This document shows positions 16,009-26,073 of a DNA stretch of 64,000 bases, piece after piece. Location: assembly GCA_031181145.1 (NCBI GenBank), contig JAPSLB010000003.1, positions 94,304 through 158,303 on the forward strand, in the 5' to 3' direction. The stretch is from Microvirga sp. (GTDB taxonomy: Bacteria; Pseudomonadota; Alphaproteobacteria; Rhizobiales; Beijerinckiaceae). The translations under genes were made by a program, and so were the position numbers. Position 1 is the first letter of the stretch, and the number at the start of each line of letters is the position of its first letter. Below the pieces are notes generated by a model, which made no database searches, had not been told where the DNA came from, and was given only the letters and a program-made list of their open reading frames with translations.

Positions 16009-16761
16009 CTAAAGCAGCTCCCGCACGAAATGGCCACGCTTCTGGTAGAAGAAGGGGACCGGGATCTGAGGCGCGAAGCCTGCTGCGATCCGGGCCTCCA
16101 GCTCGCCGAGGAGGACGCCGGTAATGGCCGGAAGATCGAGCTTCCTCGCCTCGGCCACGGTCACCCAGGCCAATTCCACGAGCTCGGATTCGGGGCCGAC
16201 GGCACCCTCGATCTCGTGAGCGATGGCGCTTCGGTCGACGGCGAAGAATCGGGTGTCGAACCGTTTGACGCGTTTCGGCGGCGTGATGGCCCTGCCGACG
16301 AAATGCAGCGTTTCCAGATCCGGGAACACCCCGTGCTCCCGGAAGGCCTCCCATGGAGTGCCTGCGGGCACCGATTCGGGACTGCCGTAATCCTTGGTGC
16401 CGAGGAGCAGGCCGGTTTCCTCGAAGGTCTCGCGGATGGCGGCGAGCGCCAGCGCCCGGCTGCGCTGGATGGACGGGCGGGTGACCCGCGCCATGAGAGC
16501 CTGTTCCGCCCGCGGATGCAGGGCTCCGGCGACCGTCATGGAACGGTCGCCCGCCTCGATGCGGCCGCCGGGGAACACGAATTTGCCGGGCATGAACTTG
16601 TGTCCGTCGTGGCGCCTGCCCATGAGGACCTTCGGGTGTCTGGTCCTCCGGTCGATGATGATCAGGGTCGCGGCGTCGACGGGTCGAAGGGTGGGAGCGT
16701 TCGCTCTACGCTCCCCGGCGACCAGCGTATCCATTCTGGTCAGTATCTGCGCTTCCGTCAC
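16009..16761 (-). CDS. Nudix hydrolase
   Basis: About 250 aa, longer than a minimal Nudix protein (130-170). The Nudix box is split: FVFPGGRIEAGDR is followed by a 35-40 residue insertion before AAIRETFEETGLLL, which carries the REx2EEx G catalytic helix; the NUDT19-like subgroup has this layout. The substrate, a nucleoside diphosphate linked to another group, is unknown. The start is uncertain: GTG 16761 has GGGAGG 6 nt upstream, while ATG 16767 and GTG 16782 overlap the ribosome-binding site and ATG 16734 lacks one. Its 5' end overlaps the DUF983 gene, so the two are coupled. Confidence 0.88.
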   Translation of the reverse strand: MTEAQILTRMDTLVAGERRANAPTLRPVDAATLIIIDRRTRHPKVLMGRRHDGHKFMPGKFVFPGGRIEAGDRSMTVAGALHPRAEQALMARVTRPSIQRSRALALAAIRETFEETGLLLGTKDYGSPESVPAGTPWEAFREHGVFPDLETLHFVGRAITPPKRVKRFDTRFFAVDRSAIAHEIEGAVGPESELVELAWVTVAEARKLDLPAITGVLLGELEARIAAGFAPQIPVPFFYQKRGHFVRELL

Positions 16762-17194
16762 CCGCATCCTCCCTGTCTGCACGTCCCGCCTGGCGGGCCG
16801 CGCCGAAGCCGTGCATTCCTAGCGCGTACTGGAGCCCCACGACAGCCCCTTTGACGGGTTGGAGAAGCAGCATGGCCAAGACGATGGTCAGGAGGGGCCA
16901 GATCGCCAGATGCGCCCAGAGGGGCATCTCCATCTTGGTCTCCGTCATGAAGATGCCGTAGCCGATCAGATGGCCGACGATGGTGATCACCACGTAGGGC
17001 GGCAGGTCGTCGGCCCGGTGATGGTGAAGTTCCGTGCCGCAGGCCTCGCAGCGATCCGCCACCTTCAGGAACCGGCCGAAGAGACGGCCCTTGGCGCAGG
17101 CCGGGCAATGGCCGCGGAAGCCGCGCTTCATCGCCGGCACGGCGGCCACTTCCTCCACTGTCGCCGGAGAGGCCGTTCGCATGGTCAGGGGCAT
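16706..17194 (-). CDS. DUF983 family membrane protein
   Basis: 162 aa. A short cytosolic part carries a zinc ribbon with CPAC near residue 31 and CEAC near 49, followed by the conserved HHHRADDLPPYVVI. Two membrane helices follow (VITIVGHLIGYGIFM and HLAIWPLLTIVLAMLLL) and a polar C-terminus. This is DUF983, an Alphaproteobacteria family often found beside rnr; function unknown. ATG 17194 has GGAAG 5 nt upstream. It is 12 bp downstream of rnr and overlaps the Nudix gene, so rnr-DUF983-Nudix form one transcription unit. Confidence 0.9.
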   Translation of the reverse strand: MPLTMRTASPATVEEVAAVPAMKRGFRGHCPACAKGRLFGRFLKVADRCEACGTELHHHRADDLPPYVVITIVGHLIGYGIFMTETKMEMPLWAHLAIWPLLTIVLAMLLLQPVKGAVVGLQYALGMHGFGAARQAGRADREDAGDGSADTDQNGYAGRRGA

Positions 17195-17206
17195 GTTCGC
17201 TTCCTA

Positions 17207-19531
17207 TCAGGCGCGGCCGCGCCGTTTCACCTTCACTCGTGTGGGAGCGCGGCGGTCCGAAGCCGCCTTCGCGGACTTCTTCGCTCCCCGTGGGGGACGT
17301 TTCGCGCCCTTGCGGCCCCCTGCGGCCTTGCCCGTGAATCGGCCCTTGGTGAGCAGCTCGAACCGCAAGGCGCCGGCCACCGGTGCGGCTTCTACCAGCT
17401 TCACCTCCACCTTGTCGCCGAGGCGGTAGGTCTCACCCGTGTGCTCGCCGCGCATGGAATGGGTCTTCTCGTCGAAACGATAGTAATCGTCACCGATGGT
17501 GGCCGCCGGAACGAAGCCGTCCGCGCCCGTTTCACTAAGCTTGATGAAGAGACCCGCCTTCGTCACCCCCGAGATCTGCCCATCGAAGGTGGCCCCGATC
17601 CGGTCGGCGAGAAAGTGCGCGATCAGGCGGTCGATCGTCTCACGTTCCGCCGCCATGGCGCGCCGCTCCGCCGCCGAGATCTTGGCGCTGATCTCGATCA
17701 GCTCCGCGCGGGTGGTGTCGGGCGGCAGCCCGTCCTTGCCGAGCTTGAGGCCGGTGATCAGCGCGCGATGGACGATGAGGTCCGCGTAGCGGCGGATCGG
17801 TGAAGTGAAATGGGCATAGCGCTTCAGGTTGAGGCCGAAATGCCCGTAGTTCTCCGCCGAGTACTCGGCCTGGGACTGCGAGCGCAGCACCACCTCGTTG
17901 ATGAAGAGCTGGTGCTCGGATCCCTCGACGCTGCGCAAGATCCGGTTGAACAGCTCGGGCTTGAGGGCTCCCTGCGTCGGCATCTTCAGGCCGATGGAGG
18001 CCAGCACCTCGCTCAAGCTGCGCATCTTCTCAAGGGAAGGCTCGTCGTGGACGCGGTAGATCAGGTCGGATTGCGCCTTTTCCAGGGACTCCGCCGCCGC
18101 CACGTTGGCGAGGATCATGAACTCCTCGATGAGCTTGTGGGCCTCCAGCCGCTCGGGCACGAACACCCGGTCCACGGTGCCGTCGTCTTTCAGCACGATC
18201 TTGCGTTCGGGCAGGTCGAGATAGAGCGGCTCACGGATGTCGCGGGCCCTCTTGACCAGCGCATAGCCGGCCCAGAGGGGCTTGAGGATCGTGGCGAGGA
18301 TGGGCTTCGTCACGTCGTCCGGCCTGCCGTCGATGGCGGCCTGCGCCTGCTGGTAGGAGAGTTTTTCCGCCGAGCGCATCATGATGCGATGGAAGGAATG
18401 GCGGATCTTCCGGCCGTCCGGGCCGACGACCATCCGAACGGCAAGGGCAGGGCGATCCTCGCGCGGGCGCAGGGAGCACAGGTTGTTGGAGATCCGCTCC
18501 GGCAGCATGGGGACGACCCGGTCGGGGAAATAGACCGAGTTGCCGCGCTCCTGCGCTTCCCGGTCCATGGCGGAGCCGGGCCTCACATAGGCGGCGACGT
18601 CGGCGATGGCGACGGTGAGAACGTAGCCGCCCGCGTTGTTCGGGTCAGGATCGGGAGCTGCATGGACCGCATCGTCGTGATCCTTGGCATCGGCCGGATC
18701 GATGGTGATGAGGGGGAGCTCCCGCCAGTCCTCGCGGCCTGCGAGCGTGACGGGCTTGGCCGCTTCCGCCTCGTCGATCACCGCCTTCGGGAACTCGTTG
18801 GGGATGCCGTGGGCGTGGATCGCGATCAGGCTCACGGCCTTCTCCGACTTGATGGAGCCGAGACGCTCCTTCACCTTCGCGTGGGGCAGGCCATAGCGGC
18901 CATGCTTCACGATGCTCGCTGCGATGAGGTCGCCGTCCTGGGCTCCGGACTCGTCGCCGGGATTGATCTGGAGTTCCTGGTCACGGGACTTCTTGTCCAC
19001 CGGAATCAATCGGCCGCCGCCCTCCGGCAGCGAGCGGAAGATACCGAGCACCTGGGCCTGCTTCTTGGCCAGGATCTTCGTGACGCGGCCCACATAGCGG
19101 TGGATGTCGCCAGCCTTCAGGGGATCGACCCGCAGCAGCGCCCGGTCGCCCAGCCCGGCCACCGGCATGCCCGGTTTGTGCTTGCGCGGAGGCATGATGA
19201 TGATGGTGGGAATGGAGCCGTGCTCCTCCTCGTCCCATTCGGTCGGCACGGCGATCAGCTCGCCGTCACGGTCCCGCTTGACGATGTCGGCCATGACCAT
19301 CGGGGGCAGCTGGCCGGCCTTGTGGACGCGCTTGCCCCGGCGGTTCACCGTGCCTTCGTCTTCCAGCTCCTTCAGCATCTGCTTGAGCCAGATCCGGTCG
19401 CCGCCTTTGATGTTGAACGCCTGTGCGATCTCGCGCTTGCCGACCTTGCCGGGGGTTTCGGCGATGAAGGCGACGAGATCCTCCCGGGACGGGAGGGTGG
19501 AGGAGGAATGAGCTTTGGAACGTTTGGCCAA
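17207..19531 (-). CDS. rnr: Ribonuclease R
   Basis: 774 aa 3'-5' exoribonuclease that degrades structured RNA. A winged-helix N-terminus (KVGKREIAQAFNIKGGDRIW) and cold-shock domains lead into the RNB domain with the catalytic acidic cluster TIDPADAKDHDDAVHA and the motif YFPDRVVPMLPERISNNLCS. An S1 domain (GATFDGQISGVTKAGLFI) and a basic Lys/Arg/Ala tail follow. The start is TTG 19531 (MAKRSKAHS) without a clear ribosome-binding site; no better start exists before the winged helix. It heads an operon with DUF983 and Nudix. A MITE-like element lies 54 bp upstream. Confidence 0.96.
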   Translation of the reverse strand: MAKRSKAHSSSTLPSREDLVAFIAETPGKVGKREIAQAFNIKGGDRIWLKQMLKELEDEGTVNRRGKRVHKAGQLPPMVMADIVKRDRDGELIAVPTEWDEEEHGSIPTIIIMPPRKHKPGMPVAGLGDRALLRVDPLKAGDIHRYVGRVTKILAKKQAQVLGIFRSLPEGGGRLIPVDKKSRDQELQINPGDESGAQDGDLIAASIVKHGRYGLPHAKVKERLGSIKSEKAVSLIAIHAHGIPNEFPKAVIDEAEAAKPVTLAGREDWRELPLITIDPADAKDHDDAVHAAPDPDPNNAGGYVLTVAIADVAAYVRPGSAMDREAQERGNSVYFPDRVVPMLPERISNNLCSLRPREDRPALAVRMVVGPDGRKIRHSFHRIMMRSAEKLSYQQAQAAIDGRPDDVTKPILATILKPLWAGYALVKRARDIREPLYLDLPERKIVLKDDGTVDRVFVPERLEAHKLIEEFMILANVAAAESLEKAQSDLIYRVHDEPSLEKMRSLSEVLASIGLKMPTQGALKPELFNRILRSVEGSEHQLFINEVVLRSQSQAEYSAENYGHFGLNLKRYAHFTSPIRRYADLIVHRALITGLKLGKDGLPPDTTRAELIEISAKISAAERRAMAAERETIDRLIAHFLADRIGATFDGQISGVTKAGLFIKLSETGADGFVPAATIGDDYYRFDEKTHSMRGEHTGETYRLGDKVEVKLVEAAPVAGALRFELLTKGRFTGKAAGGRKGAKRPPRGAKKSAKAASDRRAPTRVKVKRRGRA

Positions 19532-19584
19532 GGGAAAAACTCTTTGAGTCCGTCAGGTCTTGTCGCATGCAAGCTTGGCCGCGG

Positions 19585-19701
19585 CTAGAGCATCGGACCC
19601 AAAAGTGGATTCGCACCTTTGGGACCCATCCGATGCCCTTCTCTTGCTGGCGCATCGTTCGCTGCGGAAAGCCGGGTCCGCTTTTCCGCACGACGCGCTA
19701 G
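19585..19701 (+). mobile_element. CTAG-bounded MITE-like element, copy A
   Basis: 117 bp from CTAGAGCATCGGACCC to GCACGACGCGCTAG. The ends are imperfect inverted repeats (CTAG-A/C-GC-A/G-TCG). Two internal palindromes: an AAAGTGG-type hairpin near the left end and a longer GCGCATCGT...ACGACGCGC hairpin near the right. Aligns with copies at 38364, 41397 and 57355. Confidence 0.75.
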
Positions 19702-19777
19702 TCCGGGAAGCCCGCCTGTGGAATGACGCGCGAGAGGCTGCATGGATCCATCAAGACGTTGACGGCTTTTCAGGGCC

Positions 19778-19803
19778 AAAAAAAAGGCTCCGTTGAGGAG
19801 CCT
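19778..19803 (-). terminator. Intrinsic terminator of candidate sRNA
   Basis: On the minus strand AGGCTCC-TCAAC-GGAGCCT is followed by seven or eight T. It is 440 bp beyond the parE stop, too far to be a simple parE terminator. Confidence 0.85.
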
Positions 19804-19843
19804 GTAAGGGACCGACCCGTGGGGGCAGAATGGGCCGGTGATG
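19778..19843 (-). ncRNA. Candidate stress-induced small RNA (about 66 nt)
   Basis: An exact EcfG promoter (19850-19874) and a perfect intrinsic terminator (19778-19803) enclose about 66 nt with no ORF and no other gene. The start is inferred from the usual 6-7 nt distance after the -10 element. The body (around 19804-19840) contains a C-rich single-stranded stretch (GCCCCCAC) that could pair with ribosome-binding sites of target mRNAs. Conservation and targets are unknown. Confidence 0.5.
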
Positions 19844-19849
19844 CCAATC

Positions 19850-19874
19850 AACGATCGGGTTCAAGGTTGGTTCC
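19850..19874 (-). promoter_or_regulatory. EcfG-type general stress promoter
   Basis: Minus strand GGAAC (19874-19870), 16 nt, CGTT (19853-19850). Exact match to GGAAC-N16/17-CGTT, facing the terminator at 19778-19803. Confidence 0.72.
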
Positions 19875-19960
19875 AAACTTTCTTCAAAATTTCTCCACGA
19901 AGTTTCCGTTTCGGCATTGGCGGCGGACGAATCTCGCCGTGGAAGTTGTCCGCGCAGGAG

Positions 19961-20037
19961 GTCCGATGCTCCCTCGTTCAAGCCGCGCATCGTCGTGCCG
20001 CGAAGAACCGGGTCCCCATTCTCGCACGATGCGCCAG
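19961..20037 (+). repeat. Truncated copy of the CTAG-bounded element
   Basis: GTCCGATGCTCC...GCGCATCGT...GCACGATGCGC-CAG matches the right two-thirds of copy B (38364-38483). The left end is degraded and the right terminal CTAG has become CCAG. Confidence 0.55.
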
Positions 20038-20146
20038 CGCCCCATGGGGCGCGAGGAGGGGGGCGCGAGGAGGTTCATCGCGGCTTGGGCGTATCGTTAT
20101 CGTTCGCAGCTCTCCGACCGGTAAAGTGCAATACTCCAAGGATCGG

Positions 20147-20172
20147 GGGCACCGGCGCAAGTCCGGTGACGG
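20147..20172 (-). repeat. Half copy of repeat family 2
   Basis: GGCACCGGCGCAAGTCCGGTGACG resembles one end of the 90-bp family-2 unit and contains the ACCGG/CCGGT hairpin. Confidence 0.35.
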
Positions 20173-20243
20173 CTAGGGGAGGGGCGCTGCGAAAACTGGC
20201 GCGGAGAGGCTCCGCGCCACCGTGATCGGCCCCGCGAGGGCCA

Positions 20244-22307
<2,064 letters not shown>

Positions 22308-22491
22308 TGGGACCTTGGTCCGTTTCGATGATTCGCGCTTGTTTACACTATTTCTCATTCCGTTTTTATACGAGAACAAAACGGAAACGGGAAGGCGGTT
22401 TAGGGTCACTAGCCACAAAAAGGCGGCCTTGGGAACCCTGCTTCGGTCAGTATCCCGATTGCCTCTAAAGGATGTCTTTCACCTGTCATCA

Positions 22492-22517
22492 GGAACTGTT
22501 TAATTACCATTCACGTT
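22492..22517 (+). promoter_or_regulatory. EcfG-type general stress promoter
   Basis: Plus strand GGAAC (22492-22496), 17 nt, CGTT (22514-22517), 41 bp before ATG 22558. Exact match to GGAAC-N16/17-CGTT. Confidence 0.77.
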
Positions 22518-22557
22518 GGCTGGGTAAGCATGGGCTTAACGGAGAATGAGGGCAACG

Positions 22558-22743
22558 ATGCGCACGACGATGGGACCGGCTCAGAAAATTCACCTGGACC
22601 GTGCGGCGCGCACTGCGGGAGAGGCGTTTGCCTTCGACGAGCCCGACACGACCTCGTCCCCGAAGAGCGGCACCTTGGGCTCGAGCCTGCTGTGGCTCTC
22701 CATCGCCACCGTCGCGGTGCTCGGCCTCAGTTTCGCTTTTTAG
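22558..22743 (+). CDS. Small single-span membrane protein, probably stress-induced
   Basis: 61 aa. The N-terminal 40 residues are polar (QKIHLDRAARTAGEAFAFDE); one helix at the C-terminus (LLWLSIATVAVLGLSFAF) ends the protein, as in tail-anchored proteins. ATG 22558 is chosen because GAGGG is 5 nt upstream; ATG 22546 sits against its GGAG. An exact EcfG promoter lies 41 bp upstream. It is divergent from parE and its stop abuts the end of the convergent mgtC-like gene. Family not recognised. Confidence 0.7.
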   Translation: MRTTMGPAQKIHLDRAARTAGEAFAFDEPDTTSSPKSGTLGSSLLWLSIATVAVLGLSFAF

Positions 22744-23244
22744 CTAGTCGTCGTCCTCAACGGTCTTCTCGCGGCCTGCGAACAGGCGGGTAAGCCAGCT
22801 CTCCAGCGGCTTGCCGAAGGTGAGCATGAAAAGCGTCATCGTAGTCCCGGCGAGGGTGATGAACCAGGCCCCGAGCCCTGCTGTGACACCGAGAGCGGCT
22901 GCGATCCACACCGTCGAGGCGGTGGTGAGGCCCTGGACATCCCTGCCGTCCCGAGCCTTGATGATCGCGCCCGCACCCAGGAAGCCGAGACCCGTCAGGA
23001 TGCCCTGAACCACGCGGCTGACCGCGTCCTGGCTGAAATGCAGCCCCTCATAGACCGAGCCTGAGAGGATCACCGTGGCGGACCCCAGCGCCACGAGACC
23101 CAACGTCCGCATACCGATAGGCTTGTTGTAGATGTCCCGGTTCAGCCCGACGGCCATGCCCGCGAGCGCCGCCACGCAGAGGCGAAGCAGAATCTCGACC
23201 TGATCGGCATGATCCACCAGGAACCAGGACAGCCACTCTCTCAT
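22744..23244 (-). CDS. MgtC/SapB family membrane protein
   Basis: 166 aa with about five membrane segments. Family motifs present: LLRLCVAALAGMAVGLNRD, GMRTLGLVALGSA and VQGILTGLGFLGAGAIIK followed by QGLTTASTVWIAAALG. It is the short form of the family, with no C-terminal ACT-like domain as in Salmonella MgtC. Members are linked to magnesium limitation, acid survival and F-ATPase control, but specificity here is unknown. It starts 1 nt after the topA stop, so its translation is probably coupled to topA. No magnesium riboswitch is seen. Confidence 0.88.
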   Translation of the reverse strand: MREWLSWFLVDHADQVEILLRLCVAALAGMAVGLNRDIYNKPIGMRTLGLVALGSATVILSGSVYEGLHFSQDAVSRVVQGILTGLGFLGAGAIIKARDGRDVQGLTTASTVWIAAALGVTAGLGAWFITLAGTTMTLFMLTFGKPLESWLTRLFAGREKTVEDDD

Positions 23245-23245
23245 C

Positions 23246-25936
23246 TCATTCGGCCGCCTTCGCGGTCTTCTTGGCCGCGGTCTTCTTGGCGGCGGGCTTC
23301 TTCGCAGCCGCCTTCCTGGTGGTCTTTGCCGCGGCCTTCTTGGCCGGGGTCTTCTTCGCGGCGGGCTTCTTCGCAGGCGCCTTGCGGCCGCGCGCGGACT
23401 TCTTCGACGGCCCGGCGGCCCGGCGCGCCTTCAGAAGCTCGATGGCTTCGTCCAGGGTCACCGCTTCCGCAGCCATGGTCCGGGGCAGGGTGGCGTTCGT
23501 CTCGCCGTCCGTCACGTAGGGACCGAAGCGCCCGGCCTTCACCACGATGGGCTTGCCCGATTCCGGATCGTCTCCCAGCGGGCGGCCCGGATCGGCCGCG
23601 CGACGGGCGTTGCCGCCGCCGCTTTCCTTGGTGACGATCAGGTCGATGGCGCGGTTCGCTCCGATCTCAAGCACGTCGTCGCCCGGGGCGAGATTGGCGT
23701 AGGTCTTGCCGTGCTGCACGTAGGGCCCGTAGCGCCCGATGCTCGCCAGGATCGGCTCGCCGGTTTCCGGGTGGGTCGCGACCTGGCGCGGGAGAGCGAG
23801 GAGCTTGAGCGCCTTCTCCAGGTCGACCTGCGACGGGGCCAGACCCTTGGGCAGGGAGGAGCGCTTGGGCTTCTCGCCCTCGCCGAGTTGGACGAAGGGT
23901 CCGAAGCGGCCGTCGCGCAGAGTGACCTGCTGCCCGGTTTCCGGGTCGTCGCCCAGAACCTTAACCCCGGGCGCGCCGCCGTTCTCCGACGAGCCTTCGC
24001 CGTCGCCCTCGGCGCCGGAGGCGGCGAGCTGGCGGGTATATTTGCACTCCGGATAGTTCGAACAGCCGATGAAGGAGCCGAACTTGCCGAGCTTGAGGGA
24101 GAGCTGGCCCGTGCCGCAATTCGGGCACGTGCGCGGGTTCGAGCCGTCTCCCTTGTCGGGGAAGATATGCGGGCCGAGCAGCTCGTTGAGGGCGTCCAGC
24201 ACCTCCGTGGTGCGCAGCTCCTTCGTCTCGCCGATGGCGGCGGAGAAGTCGCGCCAGAACTCGCGCATCACCTGCTTCCAGTCGATCTCGTTGTTCGAGA
24301 CGCGGTCGAGCTGCTCCTCCAGATCCGCCGTGAAGTCGTACTCCACGTAGCGACGGAAGAAGCTCTCCAGGAACGCCGTGACGATGCGGCCCTTGTCCTC
24401 CGGCACGAGGCGCTTCTTCTCGATGCGCACGTATTCGCGGTCGCGCAGCGTCTGAAGCACGGCGGCGTAGGTGGATGGGCGGCCGATGCCGAGCTCCTCC
24501 ATGCGCTTCACGAGCGAGGCCTCCGAATAGCGCGGCGGCGGCTCGGTGAAGTGCTGGGTCGCTTTGATGCGGCGGCGCTCCAGGGGATCGCCCGCCTTCA
24601 TGGGCGGCAGGCGGCCTTCGTCCTCGTCCGCCTCATCGTCCTTGCTCTCGTTGTAGAGCGTGAGGAAGCCGTCGAACTTGATCACCTGGCCGGTGGCGCG
24701 CAGCTCGAGCTTGCGAGGCCCGACCTGGGCCAGGATATCGGCGGTGGTGCGCTCGAGCTCCGCCGATTCCATCTGGCTCGCCACGGTGCGGGTCCAGATG
24801 AGGTCGTAGAGACGGGCCTGCTCGGGCTCCAGATACTTGGCCACCATTTTGGGGAGGCGGCCCATGTCGGTCGGGCGGATGGCCTCGTGCGCTTCCTGCG
24901 CGTTCTTGGCCTTAGTCGCGTACTTGCGCGGGGCGGCGGGCACGTAGCGGTCGCCGTATTCCTTGCCGATCACCCGGCGGGCGGCCTGCACCGCCTCGGG
25001 GGCCATGTCGACGCCGTCCGTACGCATATATGTGATGAGGCCGACCGTCTCGCCGCCGATGTCGACGCCTTCATAGAGACGCTGCGCGATGCGCATGGTC
25101 TGCGCGGGCGCGAGGCCCAGCTTGCGCGAGGCCTCCTGCTGCAGGGTCGAGGTGGTGAAGGGCGGGTAGGGGTGGCGCTTGGCGGGCTTGGCCTCGATAT
25201 TCGCCACCGAGAAGGTCGCCAGCTCCAGATCCTTCTTGAAGGCCTCCGCGTCCTTGCCGTTGCCGATGTCGAGGCGCTGGATCTTCTTGCCGTCGGCGCC
25301 CACGAGGCGCGCGTCGAAGACGCCGCCCTCCCTGGTCGCGAGCGTGGCGATGAGGGACCAGTATTCCCGCGGCTTGAAGGTCTCGATCTCCAGTTCGCGG
25401 TCGCAGACGAGGCGCAGGGCCACCGATTGCACACGGCCCGCCGAGCGCGCGCCCGGCAGCTTGCGCCAGAGAACGGGCGACAGGGTGAAGCCCACCAGGT
25501 AGTCGAGGGCGCGGCGGGCCATGTAGGCATCCACCAGCGCCTGATCGATCTCCCGCGGCTGACGGAGCGCCGTCTGCACCGCGTCCTTGGTGATGGCGTT
25601 GAAGGTCACGCGCTCGACCGGCAGGTCCTTCAGCACCCGCTTCTCGCGCAACGCCTCGACCACGTGCCAGGAAATCGCCTCGCCCTCGCGGTCCGGGTCG
25701 GTGGCGAGAATGAGCTTCTCGGCGCCCTTGATCGCCTTGGCGATCTCGGAGACCCGCTTCGAGCCCTTGTCCTCGAGCGTCCAGATCATGCGGAAATCGG
25801 CATCCGGGTCGACCGAGCCGTCCTTGGCGGGCAGATCGCGGATATGCCCGAAGGAGGCCAGGACCTCGTAGTCCTTGCCGAGATATTTATTGATCGTCTT
25901 GGCCTTTGCAGGCGACTCGACGACGACGACTTTCAT
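23246..25936 (-). CDS. topA: DNA topoisomerase I
   Basis: 896 aa type IA topoisomerase that relaxes negative supercoils. The TOPRIM domain begins KVVVVESPAKAKTINKYLG, with ATDPDREGEAI near residue 78. The active Tyr is in GLITYMRTDG. One Cys4 zinc finger (CPNCGTGQ to CSNYPEC) follows the core, then two repeats of the GRFGPYVQxG type. The last 60 residues are a Lys/Ala/Pro-rich tail (PAKKPAAKKTPAKKAAAKT) like that of the HU protein at 14631. It leads directly into the mgtC-like gene. In many relatives topA is next to dprA and rnr; here it is separated from both. Confidence 0.97.
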   Translation of the reverse strand: MKVVVVESPAKAKTINKYLGKDYEVLASFGHIRDLPAKDGSVDPDADFRMIWTLEDKGSKRVSEIAKAIKGAEKLILATDPDREGEAISWHVVEALREKRVLKDLPVERVTFNAITKDAVQTALRQPREIDQALVDAYMARRALDYLVGFTLSPVLWRKLPGARSAGRVQSVALRLVCDRELEIETFKPREYWSLIATLATREGGVFDARLVGADGKKIQRLDIGNGKDAEAFKKDLELATFSVANIEAKPAKRHPYPPFTTSTLQQEASRKLGLAPAQTMRIAQRLYEGVDIGGETVGLITYMRTDGVDMAPEAVQAARRVIGKEYGDRYVPAAPRKYATKAKNAQEAHEAIRPTDMGRLPKMVAKYLEPEQARLYDLIWTRTVASQMESAELERTTADILAQVGPRKLELRATGQVIKFDGFLTLYNESKDDEADEDEGRLPPMKAGDPLERRRIKATQHFTEPPPRYSEASLVKRMEELGIGRPSTYAAVLQTLRDREYVRIEKKRLVPEDKGRIVTAFLESFFRRYVEYDFTADLEEQLDRVSNNEIDWKQVMREFWRDFSAAIGETKELRTTEVLDALNELLGPHIFPDKGDGSNPRTCPNCGTGQLSLKLGKFGSFIGCSNYPECKYTRQLAASGAEGDGEGSSENGGAPGVKVLGDDPETGQQVTLRDGRFGPFVQLGEGEKPKRSSLPKGLAPSQVDLEKALKLLALPRQVATHPETGEPILASIGRYGPYVQHGKTYANLAPGDDVLEIGANRAIDLIVTKESGGGNARRAADPGRPLGDDPESGKPIVVKAGRFGPYVTDGETNATLPRTMAAEAVTLDEAIELLKARRAAGPSKKSARGRKAPAKKPAAKKTPAKKAAAKTTRKAAAKKPAAKKTAAKKTAKAAE

Positions 25937-26073
25937 GGACGACTTCCCGTAGATGGCCGCGAGCGGATGCTCAAAGTTTTGATGTAGGTGGCGGCGGTCA
26001 GTGACGACCGTCGGAGGCGCGATAAGTGGTTGATGATCGAGGACAAGTCAAATCGGCCGTCCCGCCCATGGTG

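Larger units (their letters stand above)
19532..20243. other. 712-bp intergenic region between rnr and parE
   Basis: No protein-coding gene is supported. The region contains a complete CTAG-bounded element (19585-19701), a candidate stress sRNA with promoter and terminator on the minus strand (19778-19874), a truncated copy of the same element (19961-20037) and a half copy of repeat family 2 (about 20147-20172). Confidence 0.7.
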
